From: Streptomyces sp. NL15-2K
GTDB lineage: Bacteria; Actinomycetota; Actinomycetes; Streptomycetales; Streptomycetaceae
Direction of reading: 5' to 3'
DNA length: 64,000 bases
Assembly: GCF_030551255.1 (NCBI RefSeq)
Contig: NZ_CP130630.1
Coordinates: 11,903,001-11,967,000, forward strand
Shown here: positions 40,348 to 49,669 of the stretch, one piece after another
How positions within the stretch are numbered: the first letter of the stretch is position 1
How the letters are laid out: each line of letters begins with the position of its first letter
Program-made: the position numbers and the translations under genes
Notes under the pieces: generated by a model
Seen by the model: the letters and a program-made list of their open reading frames with translations, nothing else
Database searches by the model: none
Told to the model about the DNA's origin: nothing

Positions 40348-41169
40348 CTCGTGCACCTCCGGATCACCGCCGATGCGCCGGTGGGCGCGGTCGGCGATCG
40401 CCGTCATCTGGGCGGGGCCCAGCTCGAAGCCGAAGACATCGAGGTTCTCGCGCTGCCGCTCAGGGCTCCCCGACTTCGGGATGGGGAGCGCGCCGAGCTG
40501 GATGTGCCAGCGCAGGACGACCTGGCCGGGCGTCACCCCGTGGGCCTCGGCGACCGTGCCGACGACGGGATCGTCCAGCAGCGATGTGCCCCGGCCCAGC
40601 GGGCTCCAGCTCTCGGTGAGGATGCCCTTGCCGGCGTGGAAGGCGCGCAGCTCTTCCTGCGGGAACAAGGGGTGCAGCTCGATCTGGTTGACGGAGGGCA
40701 GGACCCCCGTCTCCTTCTCCAGCCGTTCGATGTGCTCGACCGTGAAGTTGGAGACGCCGATGGACCGGACGAGGCCCTCCTCGCGCAGCTTGATCATGGC
40801 CTTCCACGAGTCGACGTACTTGCCGACGCGGGGGAGCGGCCAGTGGATGAGATAGAGGTCGACGTACTCCAGGCCCAGGCGGGCGCGGGACTCCTCGAAG
40901 GAGGCCAGCGTCTCCTCGTAGCCGTGGTGCCGGCCTGGGAGCTTGGTCGTCACCACGACCTCCTCGCGCGGGACTCCACCACCGGCCACGCCACGGCCGA
41001 CACCGGTCTCGTTGCGGTAGTTCGTCGCCGTGTCGACCAGGCGGTAGCCCGCCTCCAGCGCACTGCGTACGGCCTGCTCGGCCCGCGTGTCGTCCATCGG
41101 CCAGGTGCCGAGGCCGAGAGCGGGGATCGCCGTGCCGTCGTTGAGCCGGTGCGTGGGGATGCTGCTCAC
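40339..41169 (-). CDS. Aldo-keto reductase (AKR5-like)
   Basis: A 276-residue NADPH-dependent reductase of carbonyls. The catalytic tetrad is visible: Asp and Tyr in LVDTATNYRNE, Lys in VVTTKLPGRHHG and His in LYLIHWPLPRVG. The cofactor-binding IPKSGSPERQREN motif is near the C-terminus. GTG at 41169 with GGGAAGG 7 nt upstream; upstream in-frame sequence is not conserved. GTGTC-G-GACAC (41191-41201) lies in its leader and may be an operator. It precedes the LigD-PE gene on the same strand. Confidence 0.92.
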   Translation of the reverse strand: MSSIPTHRLNDGTAIPALGLGTWPMDDTRAEQAVRSALEAGYRLVDTATNYRNETGVGRGVAGGGVPREEVVVTTKLPGRHHGYEETLASFEESRARLGLEYVDLYLIHWPLPRVGKYVDSWKAMIKLREEGLVRSIGVSNFTVEHIERLEKETGVLPSVNQIELHPLFPQEELRAFHAGKGILTESWSPLGRGTSLLDDPVVGTVAEAHGVTPGQVVLRWHIQLGALPIPKSGSPERQRENLDVFGFELGPAQMTAIADRAHRRIGGDPEVHEEF

Positions 41170-41374
41170 TGTCGGACCTTCCCTTTGACTGTGTCGGACA
41201 CCAAGCGTCACGGACAGGGTAGGCAGTGATCGAACGACGAGACGCCATCTGAGGCCGAGCTCCCCGGAAACCGTTTGCCGTACGAGGCCCTGTCGCCACG
41301 CACAACGAACGCTGTCACGATCTTCAGGGAGCCGGCACCGACCGAGCCGGTACGGACGGATCATCGGAGCGCGC

Positions 41375-42349
41375 ATGACGACGGACAGGACCAGGGCGGA
41401 CCGCTCGGAGCGGGACACCGGCATCAAGGTGAAACCGGTCTCCGGACGCATCGGAGCCGAGATCACCGGCGTCGACCTGGCCGGCGAGCTCGACGACACC
41501 GTGGTCGCCGCGATCCGGGCGGCGGTGCTGCGCTGGAAGGTCGTGTTCTTCCGCGGGCAGCGGCTCGACCACGCCGGACACGTGGCGTTCGCCCGCCGCT
41601 TCGGCGAACCGGTCGTCCTGCGCCGGCGCGGGAGCGCCTCGCCGCGGGACTTCCCGGAGATCGAGACGACCGCGGACCGGCTGGAGCTGGGCGGCAGGTT
41701 CGGCATGGAGCACGACGAATGGCTGCGTCGCCGACGGCACAGCCTGCTGCGCGGCTGGCACTGCGACCACGGAGCCCGCATCGACCCGCCGGCCGCGACG
41801 ATCCTGCGCGCCGAGACAGTTCCTTCCTACGGCGGCGACACCACCTGGTCCAACCTGGCCGCCGCGTACGCCGGACTCTCCGGACCGGTACGGGAGTTCG
41901 TGGACGGCCTGCGCGCCGAACACCGGCTGGGCGTCGGCTACCAGCCACGGCCGGGCGACGACGCCTACGTCCGGCATCTGCTGGACCATCAGGTCGCCTC
42001 ACTGCACCCGCTGGTGTGCGTCCACCCGGAGACGGGGGAGCGCGTCCTGTACGTCAACGGCTACTACGTCGAGCAGATCGCCGATCTCTCCCGGGCCGAG
42101 AGCCGGGCGATCCTGGACATGCTGCTGGAGCAGGCCACCCGGCCCGAGTACACGGTCCGGTTCCGCTGGGAGCCGGGCAGCGTGGCCTTCTGGGACAACC
42201 GGGCCACCATCCACCTCGCGCCCGGCGACACCGCCCACCTCGACTTCCCCCGGATCATGCACCGGGTGATGCTCGCCGGTGACGTCCCGGTCGGCGTGGG
42301 CGGCAAGCCGTCGGAACCGATCGTCGGAACGGAGCCGGGCCGCTGGTGA
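41375..42349 (+). CDS. TauD/TfdA family Fe(II)/2-oxoglutarate dioxygenase
   Basis: A 324-residue oxygenase. The N-terminal phrase KVKPVSGRIGAEITGVDLAG is typical. The facial triad appears as WHCDHG (His-x-Asp, with Cys where Thr is usual) and the distal His in NRATIHLAPGD; the 2-oxoglutarate Arg is in FPRIMHRVML. Substrates range from taurine to alkyl sulfates and cannot be inferred. ATG at 41375 lies 34 bp past GGAGCCG. It is followed by a palindromic element. Confidence 0.88.
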   Translation: MTTDRTRADRSERDTGIKVKPVSGRIGAEITGVDLAGELDDTVVAAIRAAVLRWKVVFFRGQRLDHAGHVAFARRFGEPVVLRRRGSASPRDFPEIETTADRLELGGRFGMEHDEWLRRRRHSLLRGWHCDHGARIDPPAATILRAETVPSYGGDTTWSNLAAAYAGLSGPVREFVDGLRAEHRLGVGYQPRPGDDAYVRHLLDHQVASLHPLVCVHPETGERVLYVNGYYVEQIADLSRAESRAILDMLLEQATRPEYTVRFRWEPGSVAFWDNRATIHLAPGDTAHLDFPRIMHRVMLAGDVPVGVGGKPSEPIVGTEPGRW

Positions 42350-42367
42350 CCCGGGGCAGGTCCGAAC

Positions 42368-42498
42368 CTAGTGCCCCGGCAGGCAACGTTCGCCCCGTCG
42401 CGACGCCCGGCACGCTGAGAGCACGCACCGGCTGCGGTCCTCGGCCGCTGCGCGGCGGGCGCTCCTTGACGGGCAAACGTTGCCTGCCGGGGCACTAG
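42368..42498. repeat. Palindromic element bordered by CTAG
   Basis: Left arm CTAGTGCCCCGGCAGGCAACGTT (42368-42390) and right arm 42476-42498 are perfect 23-bp inverted repeats; imperfect pairing continues inwards (CGCCCCGTC/GACGGGC). CTAG at both ends suggests a target duplication. The inner TCGCGACGCCCGGCACGC (42398-42415) also occurs at 10030-10047. Confidence 0.7.
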
Positions 42499-43523
42499 GC
42501 GCCGGGCTGCCGGCCCAGCGCCGGGCCCAGCTTCGTCGCCATGTCGGTGAGGATCTGCACGTAGTCCTCGTGCTCGAAGGTGAACGGCAGCGCGAACGCC
42601 ACCTCGTCGACCTCGCGGAACGCGGCGTGCGCGTCCAGTCGTTCGGCGATCTCCTGCGACGTGCCGACCAGGTCGGGCGCGAACATCAGCCGCGCCGGAC
42701 CCTGCGGTGAGGCGGTGCGAGGGGCGCGCTTCGCCGCGAACTCCTCGTACTTCGCGCGCTGTTCGGGCGAGGCGGAGTCGGTGGGGATGACGACGAGGCC
42801 CTGGGAGACGCGGGCCTCCTCGCCGTCGGGATGGGCGGCTCGGAAGGCGCGGATGTGCGACAGCTGGATCTCGGCGAAGTCCGTCGGCCCCTCGGGGTCC
42901 TCCGCCTTGACGACGCTGCTGGTCAGGAAGTTCATGCCGTGCTCGCCGGCCCACCGCGCCGAGCCGAGGCTGCCGCCGCCGTACCACAGACGGCGGCCCA
43001 GACCGGGGGAGTGCGGCTGCACGCGGTCGGAGAACACTTCGAACCCCTCGACCCCGCTGAAGTCGGTGGCCGGCTTGCCCCGTACGAAGTCCAGCAGCCG
43101 CCGCACCCGCTCGTAACCGAACTCCTCGGCGTCGGCGGTGTCCGGGTACAGCGCGTCCTTGACCTGCTCGTAGTGCATCGGCGGTCCGACGCTGACGCCC
43201 GGATTGAGACGACCGCCGGACAGCAGGTCCACGGTCGCCAGGTCCTCGGCCAGCCGCAGCGGGTTCTCCCAGCCCAGCGGAATCACCGCGGTGCCGAGCT
43301 CGATGCGGTGGGTGCGTTGCGAGGCCGCGGCCAGGACGGCGACGGGGGACGAGATGCCGTACTGCAGATGACGGTGGCGGACCCACGCGCTGTCGAAGCC
43401 CAGCCGCTCGCCCAGCTCGATGATCTCCAGCGTGGACTCGTGCCCCCGGCGCGGGTCGGCCGCGTCGAACAGCCCGATGGTGAGGAAACCGAGCTTGCGC
43501 AACGGTCGTGAGGTCGGTGGCAT
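42495..43523 (-). CDS. LLM class flavin-dependent oxidoreductase
   Basis: A 342-residue bacterial-luciferase-like monooxygenase. Family phrases: LGFLTIGLFDAADPRRGHES, RLGFDSAWVRHRHLQYGISS, TAVIPLGWENPLRLAEDLAT and the sheet-helix segment RRLWYGGGSLGSARWAGEHG. It would use FMNH2 from a reductase to oxidise an organic substrate. ATG at 43523 with GGAGG 5 nt upstream; an ATG at 43538 is weaker. The TAG stop at 42495-42497 lies in the CTAG border of the palindromic element. Confidence 0.87.
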   Translation of the reverse strand: MPPTSRPLRKLGFLTIGLFDAADPRRGHESTLEIIELGERLGFDSAWVRHRHLQYGISSPVAVLAAASQRTHRIELGTAVIPLGWENPLRLAEDLATVDLLSGGRLNPGVSVGPPMHYEQVKDALYPDTADAEEFGYERVRRLLDFVRGKPATDFSGVEGFEVFSDRVQPHSPGLGRRLWYGGGSLGSARWAGEHGMNFLTSSVVKAEDPEGPTDFAEIQLSHIRAFRAAHPDGEEARVSQGLVVIPTDSASPEQRAKYEEFAAKRAPRTASPQGPARLMFAPDLVGTSQEIAERLDAHAAFREVDEVAFALPFTFEHEDYVQILTDMATKLGPALGRQPGA

Positions 43524-43602
43524 GGGCCCCTCCGTCATTGGTCGTTCTTGTCGTACCGCAGTGCCAACCGGAGGGTGACCAGTGGTGTTCCCATTGCCCT
43601 GA

Positions 43603-45105
43603 TCAGGCCAGGGGAATGGTGACCTCGTCCTCGACCGGAGGATCGATCTCCTGCGCACGGTTGCCGGTGGCCGCGTAGCAGCGCAGGCGGACCGTTTCCG
43701 GGGTGACGTCCAGGCGGAGGAAGCACTTGAAGAACGGCGGACTGTATGTGGCCGAGCTCGGGGAGAACAGCTGCGTGTAGATCTTGCGCACGGGGAGCCG
43801 GAACCGCGAGGTGCGGTCGGGGCGGCCCCCGGCGCCCAGGAGGCTCGCCACGAGGCGCGTGCGCCGGGTGACCCGCGCGGGCCCGCCAGGAGTGCGGGTC
43901 GGCGGGATTCCCAGCCGCTCGGCGATCACGGCCGTGCCCTCGGCCTCGGTGAGGGTGAAGAAGCGGCGCAGGTGCAGCCGGCGGCCGTAGAGCCTGCTGT
44001 AGAAGGCGAGGGAGTCGCCGCGCAGCGGGTAGCAGCGGAAGTCCTTCTCGGTGACCTTCCCGACCGAGATGTGGGGGATGGTGTGGGTGGCGTGCATGAA
44101 CGCACCGCCGCCGCCCGAGACGACGTACTGGATGGTCCGGCCGTCCACCTGCACCGGATAGCGCTGGTAGTTGTGGATGTCGCCGCCTATCGCCGCGACG
44201 TAGTGGTGGGCGGGGTCGCGGACGATGCCGTCGACGGTGCCGCCGCCGTCGATCGCGCAGGGATGGTGTTCGCCGTCCACGTACAGGGGGGAACCGGTGA
44301 TGAGGATCTTCGGGCGGGGGCCCTGGGAGAGCTCGCGCAGCCAGGCGCCCTGTTCGGCGTCGAGGGTGCCCAGCAGACCGGTGTCAATGCCTATGATCCG
44401 GACCGGTCCGGAGTCGATGGCCCAGTACGGGCCCGGCTGGACGGCCTGTTGGGCCGACGAGCCCCGCAACGCCCGTGCCTCGTCGAGACGTTGGCCGTCG
44501 TTCTCGCGCGGCCGGTGCCACAGCAGGGACCGCAGCCAGGCTCGGGAGAGGGGGCGGGGTGCGGGTTCGGGGGCCAGGGCCGGGACGTCGTCGCAGAAGA
44601 CGCGCATGAAGCCGCCGAGGTCCTCGTACCAGTCGTGGTTGCCGGGTATCGCGTAGATCGGCGCCCGGTAGTCCTGGTACGGCCGGAAGAACTTCGTGCC
44701 GTAGTCGTCCGCGCCGCCCACCGGGTAGATCACGTCACTGGCGAGGACGGCGAACCGCGTGTCCTGACCTATCTTCAGGAACCCTGGCACGACGGCGTAT
44801 TGAGGATCGTCGCCCTCGCCGGTGTCGCCGATGACCAGGAACGAGAACCGGTCCGGATCGTCACGTCGGACCACCTTGTCGGCGGGGGCACCGGCCGCCG
44901 CCCGCTGCGCCACCCACCTGGTTCGGGTACGCCCCGTGGGGTCCCCGAACCAGGACGCGACCACGCCGTTGCGGGAGACCCACAGCGTCTTCGGGTTGAG
45001 CCAGGAGACCTTCTCGACCTTGTGCGGCATCAGCCGCTTGTACGCACCGTGTTCCGCGGTGCCCCAGCCGGCGCCCTCGGCGGTATCGCGTGAAGAGTCA
45101 GACAC
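43603..45105 (-). CDS. Metallophosphoesterase
   Basis: A 500-residue calcineurin-like phosphoesterase. Metal-binding motifs: FLVIGDTGEGDDPQY (D-x-x-x-D type), VLASDVIYPVGG in the place of the G-D motif, AIPGNHDWYEDLGGF and a later SGGGGAFMHATHTIPHI stretch. The N-terminal 90 residues are family-specific (KTLWVSRNGVVASWFGDPTG). No signal peptide. The substrate is unknown. The start is the GTG at 45105. It follows the MHYT gene by 57 bp on the same strand and may be co-transcribed. Confidence 0.83.
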   Translation of the reverse strand: MSDSSRDTAEGAGWGTAEHGAYKRLMPHKVEKVSWLNPKTLWVSRNGVVASWFGDPTGRTRTRWVAQRAAAGAPADKVVRRDDPDRFSFLVIGDTGEGDDPQYAVVPGFLKIGQDTRFAVLASDVIYPVGGADDYGTKFFRPYQDYRAPIYAIPGNHDWYEDLGGFMRVFCDDVPALAPEPAPRPLSRAWLRSLLWHRPRENDGQRLDEARALRGSSAQQAVQPGPYWAIDSGPVRIIGIDTGLLGTLDAEQGAWLRELSQGPRPKILITGSPLYVDGEHHPCAIDGGGTVDGIVRDPAHHYVAAIGGDIHNYQRYPVQVDGRTIQYVVSGGGGAFMHATHTIPHISVGKVTEKDFRCYPLRGDSLAFYSRLYGRRLHLRRFFTLTEAEGTAVIAERLGIPPTRTPGGPARVTRRTRLVASLLGAGGRPDRTSRFRLPVRKIYTQLFSPSSATYSPPFFKCFLRLDVTPETVRLRCYAATGNRAQEIDPPVEDEVTIPLA

Positions 45106-45162
45106 CGGTGCACCGTAACAACGATCTAGAACCGGGCGAAGGCCCGCCCCTTGAACCGGGGT

Positions 45163-46056
45163 TCACCAACGATGGGCGTGCGACGGTGCCCTCGACGAAT
45201 CCCGCGGATCCTGCACGGCGCCCTCCCCGCTCTCGAAGAGGGAGCCGGGCTCCGGCGCGGAAGGCTCGGCAGGTGCGGTCCGGGTGGCACGCGGTGAGGA
45301 GGCGGGCGGTTTCCGGTCGCCGTCGCCCAGGACCAGCAGCGGGTCGAACATCACCACCACACCGGCCAGGAGGAGGAAGATGACGGGCCCCAGCAGCATG
45401 GGCAGCAGCAGCGAGGTGGGCGAATCGCCGGCCCAGGTGCCGCCCGTCGTGTCGTGCACATGGACGCTGACGGCGGCCATCCCCGTGTAGTGCATCCCGG
45501 ACACGGCCACGCCCATGATGAGACTGGCCCCTAAGCTCGTCACGAAGCCCCGGATCGACACGGCCGCCCACAGGGCCGCGGTGGCGGCGATGATCGCGAT
45601 CACCACGGAGAGCACGACGACGGACGGGCTGTAGTTGATGTCGCCGTTCAGATGCATCGCCGCCATGCCCAGGTAGTGCATGGCGGCGACGCCTAACCCG
45701 GTGATGACGCCCGCGATGGCCAGCGTGGAGCGGCCGGCGCCGCGATAGCCCACGGTGAACACGCCGATGCCGACCACGACGATCGCCACGGCGAGACTGA
45801 GCACCGTCAGGCCCACGTCGTAACGGATCCGGGTCTCCTCGACCTGGAAACCGATCATGGCGATGAAGTGCATCGTCCAGATGCCGCAGCCGATCGAGGC
45901 GGCGCCGAGCGCCAGCCAGCCGGCCTTCCACGACTGCCCGCCGAGGAGCGTGCGGACGATGCAGCGCAGCCCCAGAGCCCCGCCCAAACACGCCATCAGA
46001 TAGGCCGCCACAGGGGTTACCGCTCCGTAGCGGAACCCGTCAACTGTGCCTTCCAT
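45163..46056 (-). CDS. MHYT-domain membrane sensor protein
   Basis: A 297-residue protein with seven hydrophobic segments and three MHYT motifs: WTMHFIAMIGF, AAMHYLGMAAMHL and SGMHYTGMAAV. The Met, His and Tyr are proposed to bind copper and sense O2, CO or NO. No GGDEF/EAL output is fused; the C-terminal 65 residues are polar and Pro/Ser-rich (from DPLLVLGDGDRKPPASSPRA). The ATG at 46056 has GGGGGGAAG upstream; a TTG six bases earlier is an alternative. TTGACA lies about 50 bp upstream. Confidence 0.87.
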   Translation of the reverse strand: MEGTVDGFRYGAVTPVAAYLMACLGGALGLRCIVRTLLGGQSWKAGWLALGAASIGCGIWTMHFIAMIGFQVEETRIRYDVGLTVLSLAVAIVVVGIGVFTVGYRGAGRSTLAIAGVITGLGVAAMHYLGMAAMHLNGDINYSPSVVVLSVVIAIIAATAALWAAVSIRGFVTSLGASLIMGVAVSGMHYTGMAAVSVHVHDTTGGTWAGDSPTSLLLPMLLGPVIFLLLAGVVVMFDPLLVLGDGDRKPPASSPRATRTAPAEPSAPEPGSLFESGEGAVQDPRDSSRAPSHAHRW

Positions 46057-46199
46057 AGACAACTTCCCCCCGAGTCAAGGCTGATTGCGGGGAAGATTTA
46101 CGTGTCAAGCACTTGCAAAGCAAGGGCTTACCGAGGGTAGGAGAAGAACTCTTTTTTCCCAGGGATCGACTCCGGTCACACAACGGCGAGTTCCAGCCA

Positions 46200-46219
46200 G
46201 ACGCGCCCTTCGGCGCGTC
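46200..46219 (-). terminator. Hairpin terminator of the dienelactone hydrolase gene
   Basis: GACGCGCC-CTTC-GGCGCGTC, 8-bp perfect stem with a stable tetraloop, 40 bp past the hydrolase stop codon. Confidence 0.7.
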
Positions 46220-46259
46220 CGGTGTGACAGTCTCTTCGGCACACTGCGTGCCGTCGGGG

Positions 46260-47015
46260 TCAGAACGTGCGCTTGAGGAGATCGAGCAGCGCGTCCCAGT
46301 GCCGCTCGTCGGCAGCTCGGTCGTACGAGGCGGTGTCGGCCTGCGTGAAACCGTGGTGCGCGCCGGGATAGACCTCGCAGCGGTGCCGGACGCCGGCCTT
46401 GGTCAGCGCCTCCTCCAGGCGTTCGATCTGCTCCACGGGCAGCGAGGGGTCCTCGTCGGCGTGGCCGAAGTACAGCTCGGCGGTGATGTTGTCGGCCACC
46501 AGATGCGGGCTGTCCGGCGCGTCGGTCGCCAGGCGCCCGCCGTGGAAGCCGGCCGCCGCGGCGACCCGGTCCGGGTAGGTGCCGGCGGTGAGCAGCGCGA
46601 GCCGGGCGCCCATGCAGTAGCCGGTGAGGGCGACCGGGCCGGCGGCGGCCTCGGGGCGCTCGGCCAGCCAGCTCAGATAGGCCCCGGCGTCCCGCATCGC
46701 GAGCTCCGGCGTCAGCGCCTGCATGATCGGGCCGATCCGCTCGAAGATCTCCGGCCGCGCTCCCGGATCGATGAACTCCGGCAGCTCGACGACGGGCGTA
46801 CGTCCGTGCCGGTAGAACAGGTTGGGCACCAGGACCGTGTAGCCGTGCTCGGCCAGCCGGTCCGCCATGGAGGTCAGCCGCGGGCGCAGGCCGAAGGCGT
46901 CCATGTAGAGCAGGACCGTGGGATGAGGGTCGCCGTCGGCGGGGTGGGCCAGGTAGGCGTCGGCGGTGCCGTCCGCGGTGGGGATGTCGACAGCGGTTCC
47001 CTGTATGGCGTTCAT
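46260..47015 (-). CDS. Dienelactone hydrolase family protein
   Basis: A 251-residue alpha/beta hydrolase. The catalytic triad is typical of the family: nucleophile Cys in VALTGYCMGARLAL, Asp in FGHADEDPSLP and His in YPGAHHGFTQADT. Dienelactone hydrolases open lactones in aromatic catabolism; stand-alone copies often hydrolyse other esters. ATG at 47015 with GGGAG-type purines about 10 nt upstream. It is followed by a hairpin and flanked by unrelated genes. Confidence 0.9.
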   Translation of the reverse strand: MNAIQGTAVDIPTADGTADAYLAHPADGDPHPTVLLYMDAFGLRPRLTSMADRLAEHGYTVLVPNLFYRHGRTPVVELPEFIDPGARPEIFERIGPIMQALTPELAMRDAGAYLSWLAERPEAAAGPVALTGYCMGARLALLTAGTYPDRVAAAAGFHGGRLATDAPDSPHLVADNITAELYFGHADEDPSLPVEQIERLEEALTKAGVRHRCEVYPGAHHGFTQADTASYDRAADERHWDALLDLLKRTF

Positions 47016-47116
47016 GGGCGGGCTGCCTCTCTGCAGGGGGAGTCGGCGAAGGACCTGCCGGGCCGCGTGCGACGGGGCAGATCGAGATCATGGTGACACG
47101 CGACATTCCGGGCGCC

Positions 47117-47139
47117 GGAGCCACCCCCTGCCAGGCTCC
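47117..47139 (-). terminator. Hairpin downstream of yciO
   Basis: GGAGCC (47117-47122) and GGCTCC (47134-47139), extendable to 7 bp by C47116 and G47140. It begins about 13 bp past the YciO stop codon (minus strand). Confidence 0.45.
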
Positions 47140-47152
47140 GAGGCCCGGGGCC

Positions 47153-47773
47153 TCACTCGAACCGTGTCGCGTCGCCCGCCCCCCGGCGCACGATCTCGAC
47201 CTCGCCGCCGGAGAAGTCGATCACCGTCGTCGGTTCGGTGCCGCAGTCGCCGGAGTCGACCACCGCGTCCAGGACGTGGTCCAGCCGGTCCTTGATCTCC
47301 CAGCCCTGCGTCATCGGCTCGTCCTCGTCGGGCAGGAGCAGGGTGCTGGACAGCAGCGGCTCGCCGAGCTCGGTGAGCAGCGCATGGGTGACGACGTGAT
47401 CGGGGATGCGCACGCCGACCGTCTTCTTCTTGGGGTGCTGGAGCATGCGGGGCACCTCCTTCGTCGCGGGCAGGATGAAGGTGTAGCTGCCTGGCGTCGA
47501 CGCCTTGATCGCGCGGAACACGTCGTTGTCGACCCGTACGAACTGGCCGAGCTGCGAGAAGTCCTGGCAGACGAGGGTGAAATGGTGCCGGTCGTCCAGC
47601 TTGCGGATCGTACGGATCCGGTCGATGCCGTCACGGCTGCCCAGCCGGCAGCCCAGCGCGTAGCAGGAATCCGTGGGATACGCGATCAGCGCACCCGACC
47701 GGACGCTGTCGGCGACCTGGGCGATGGTGCGGGGCTGGGGGTTGTCGGGGTGCACGTCGAAGTACTTCGCCAT
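47153..47773 (-). CDS. yciO: YciO/YrdC/Sua5 family RNA-binding protein (threonylcarbamoyl-AMP synthase-like)
   Basis: A 206-residue protein strikingly similar to E. coli YciO: KYFDVHPDNPQPRTIAQ, IAYPTDSCYALGC, TPGSYTFILPATKEVPR, EIKDRLDHVLDAVVDSG and PTTVIDFSGG. The K-R-x-x-K pocket for ATP/carbamate seen in Sua5 is partly kept. YciO is not established as the primary t6A enzyme, so a nucleotide-related role is more cautious. The minus-strand ATG is at 47773. It is separated from the hydrolase gene by a hairpin. Confidence 0.9.
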   Translation of the reverse strand: MAKYFDVHPDNPQPRTIAQVADSVRSGALIAYPTDSCYALGCRLGSRDGIDRIRTIRKLDDRHHFTLVCQDFSQLGQFVRVDNDVFRAIKASTPGSYTFILPATKEVPRMLQHPKKKTVGVRIPDHVVTHALLTELGEPLLSSTLLLPDEDEPMTQGWEIKDRLDHVLDAVVDSGDCGTEPTTVIDFSGGEVEIVRRGAGDATRFE

Positions 47774-48142
47774 TCGGCGAGCTTATGCCGTGCGCCGGAG
47801 ATCAGCGCGGAGGGTGGAGGTGTGGCGGGTGTGTGGACCTGGGGGCGGGACGGTGGCGAAATCTCTTGGACAGTCGCTGCGCAACGCTGAGAACAGCGGC
47901 GGACGGCTGGTGGGCCACGTGATGATCAAGCGTGGTGCCGCCGACTCCGCGCCGGCCGAGGTCGGTTACTGGACGGCGGTACACGCACGCGGTGCCGGAG
48001 TGTGGCGCCCCAGGCTACGTGCGCGACACCCGACCGCACCGCGGCCACCGGCCCGCCGTGAGCAGGGCGGCCCCCAAAGGCGGGTGAGGTAACGTCCCGA
48101 GCGGTATGTGTGGATGAAGCGAGGGGCGAGGAGAAGGCCGAC
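47774..48142. other. Gap of 369 bp with no supported gene
   Basis: Between yciO and the PucR gene. An open frame from GTG 47853 (about 80 residues) has no family features and poor composition, so it is not annotated. The end nearest the PucR gene contains GGTAACGT and GGTATG, possible -10-like elements. Confidence 0.4.
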
Positions 48143-49669
48143 GTGGCTGGCCGGGATGACGAGTTCCGTCGTACGGAGGTGAAGGACACCGCGGACATGG
48201 CCTGGGCGCAGGAGTTGCTCGACCATCTGCGGCCGTCCGGGCGTGACGTGCGCAGGCTCGTGAACTGGCTCGCACACACCGTCCAGGGCACGGCCTCCTT
48301 GCAGGACGAAGCCGGCACCCTCCTCGCCGGCCCCCGAATGCCGCTGGACAAGGACCTGGTCGCGGACATCATCGCCGGACGGATCGCCACCGCCGCATGG
48401 GAAGAACAGGGCCGCCACCTGCGCCTGGTCCGAGTGGAACTCCCGCAGCCGGCCGCGGCCGGCGTACTCGCCGTGGCGCGCACGACGCCGTTCGACCGGC
48501 GCGCCTTCGACACCGTGACGCACACCGCCCAGGTCGTCGAACTCCTGCTGCGGGCACGCGAGACCACGGAGGCCCGACGCCGCCTGGCACGGGCGACGTC
48601 CGATCTGCGGCTGGCGATCCTGCAGCTGCTGATGGTGGAGGACACCGTCGCGGCGCGCCGCGTCGCCGCGGGCCTGTGGCCCGGCCTGCTCGACACCGAC
48701 ATGGCCTGCGTCTACGTACTCGAAGGCACACCCGAGGAGCGCGACCGGCTCGCCGAGGAGTGCCTCGTCGCCACGCGGGAGCGAGCCCTGGTCGTGCGCT
48801 GCCCCGCGATGGACGAGCACGTGATCGTGGTGATGCCCGGCGAGGCCGCGGGCGAGGCACTGCGGTCGCTGATCGACCGGAACCCCGGCACGTTCCTCGG
48901 CGGCAGCGTCCCGCAGAGTCTCGCCCGGACCGCCACCGCCTACGGGCAGGCCGTCAGCGCCCTCGCCGTCGCGCGCTTCCGGCCGGACAAGGCCGCGGTG
49001 TACGCCGAACGCACCCACCCCGAACGCCTGATGGACCCCGGCGCCCTCCGCGACTGGACCGGCCACGTGCTGCGCCCGCTCGACACGCTGCCGCACCACA
49101 CGCGCGCCGAACTCCTCGCCACCACACGGCTGGGCCTGGAGTTCACCGCGGTCAACGCGGCGAAGGTCCTCGGCGTGAGCCGCAACACCGTGCGTGCCCG
49201 CATGGAGCGTGTGGAAGCACTGCTGCGCACGGACTTCTCCGACCTGACCGTCCGCGCGGTCGCCCACCTGGCCCTGAACACCCAGGTCGGCCTCGCCGAG
49301 ACACCGCCCGAGCCGGTCGGCGCGCGGCCGGCCCGGCTCGCCGATCTGCTCGCCGGGACCGCCGTGCGGTCCTGGGCGCACGACCTGCTGGGCCGGCTGG
49401 ACCCGAACGCCCGGGACCTGCGCCGGACGCTGCGCACCTGGATCGGCGCCGGAGGCAACTCCGAGCGAGCCGCCCAGATGCTTGGCATGCACCCGCAAAC
49501 CGTGCGGGAGCACGTCCGCAGCGCTGAACCCGTCCTCGAACGCCGGCTCCTCGCCGCCGGCAGCGACCTGTACGAGGTCGTCCTCGCCCATCTGGCCGTC
49601 GGTGACCTCGAACCACCCGTCCTCGACAGGACGAAACCGGGCCATCCGGACTCATCTGTGCACGGGTGA
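48143..49669 (+). CDS. PucR-type transcriptional regulator
   Basis: About 508 residues. The N-terminal and middle parts form a GAF-like sensor and a CdaR/GGDEF-like region (residues about 180-330). Two PucR C-terminal HTH segments are visible: LEFTAVNAAKVLGVSRNTVR and WIGAGGNSERAAQMLGMHPQ, the second with the phrase QTVREHVRSAEPVL. Such regulators control purine, amino-acid or secondary-metabolism genes. GTG 48143 has GAGGAGAAGG 5-9 nt upstream; the earlier GTG at 48110 has none. It is convergent with the broken P450 gene. Confidence 0.83.
   Translation: MAGRDDEFRRTEVKDTADMAWAQELLDHLRPSGRDVRRLVNWLAHTVQGTASLQDEAGTLLAGPRMPLDKDLVADIIAGRIATAAWEEQGRHLRLVRVELPQPAAAGVLAVARTTPFDRRAFDTVTHTAQVVELLLRARETTEARRRLARATSDLRLAILQLLMVEDTVAARRVAAGLWPGLLDTDMACVYVLEGTPEERDRLAEECLVATRERALVVRCPAMDEHVIVVMPGEAAGEALRSLIDRNPGTFLGGSVPQSLARTATAYGQAVSALAVARFRPDKAAVYAERTHPERLMDPGALRDWTGHVLRPLDTLPHHTRAELLATTRLGLEFTAVNAAKVLGVSRNTVRARMERVEALLRTDFSDLTVRAVAHLALNTQVGLAETPPEPVGARPARLADLLAGTAVRSWAHDLLGRLDPNARDLRRTLRTWIGAGGNSERAAQMLGMHPQTVREHVRSAEPVLERRLLAAGSDLYEVVLAHLAVGDLEPPVLDRTKPGHPDSSVHG

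Noticed and set aside
47853..48092. Open frame of about 80 codons before the PucR gene
   Set aside because: No ribosome site, no family features, and an Arg/Pro-rich end.
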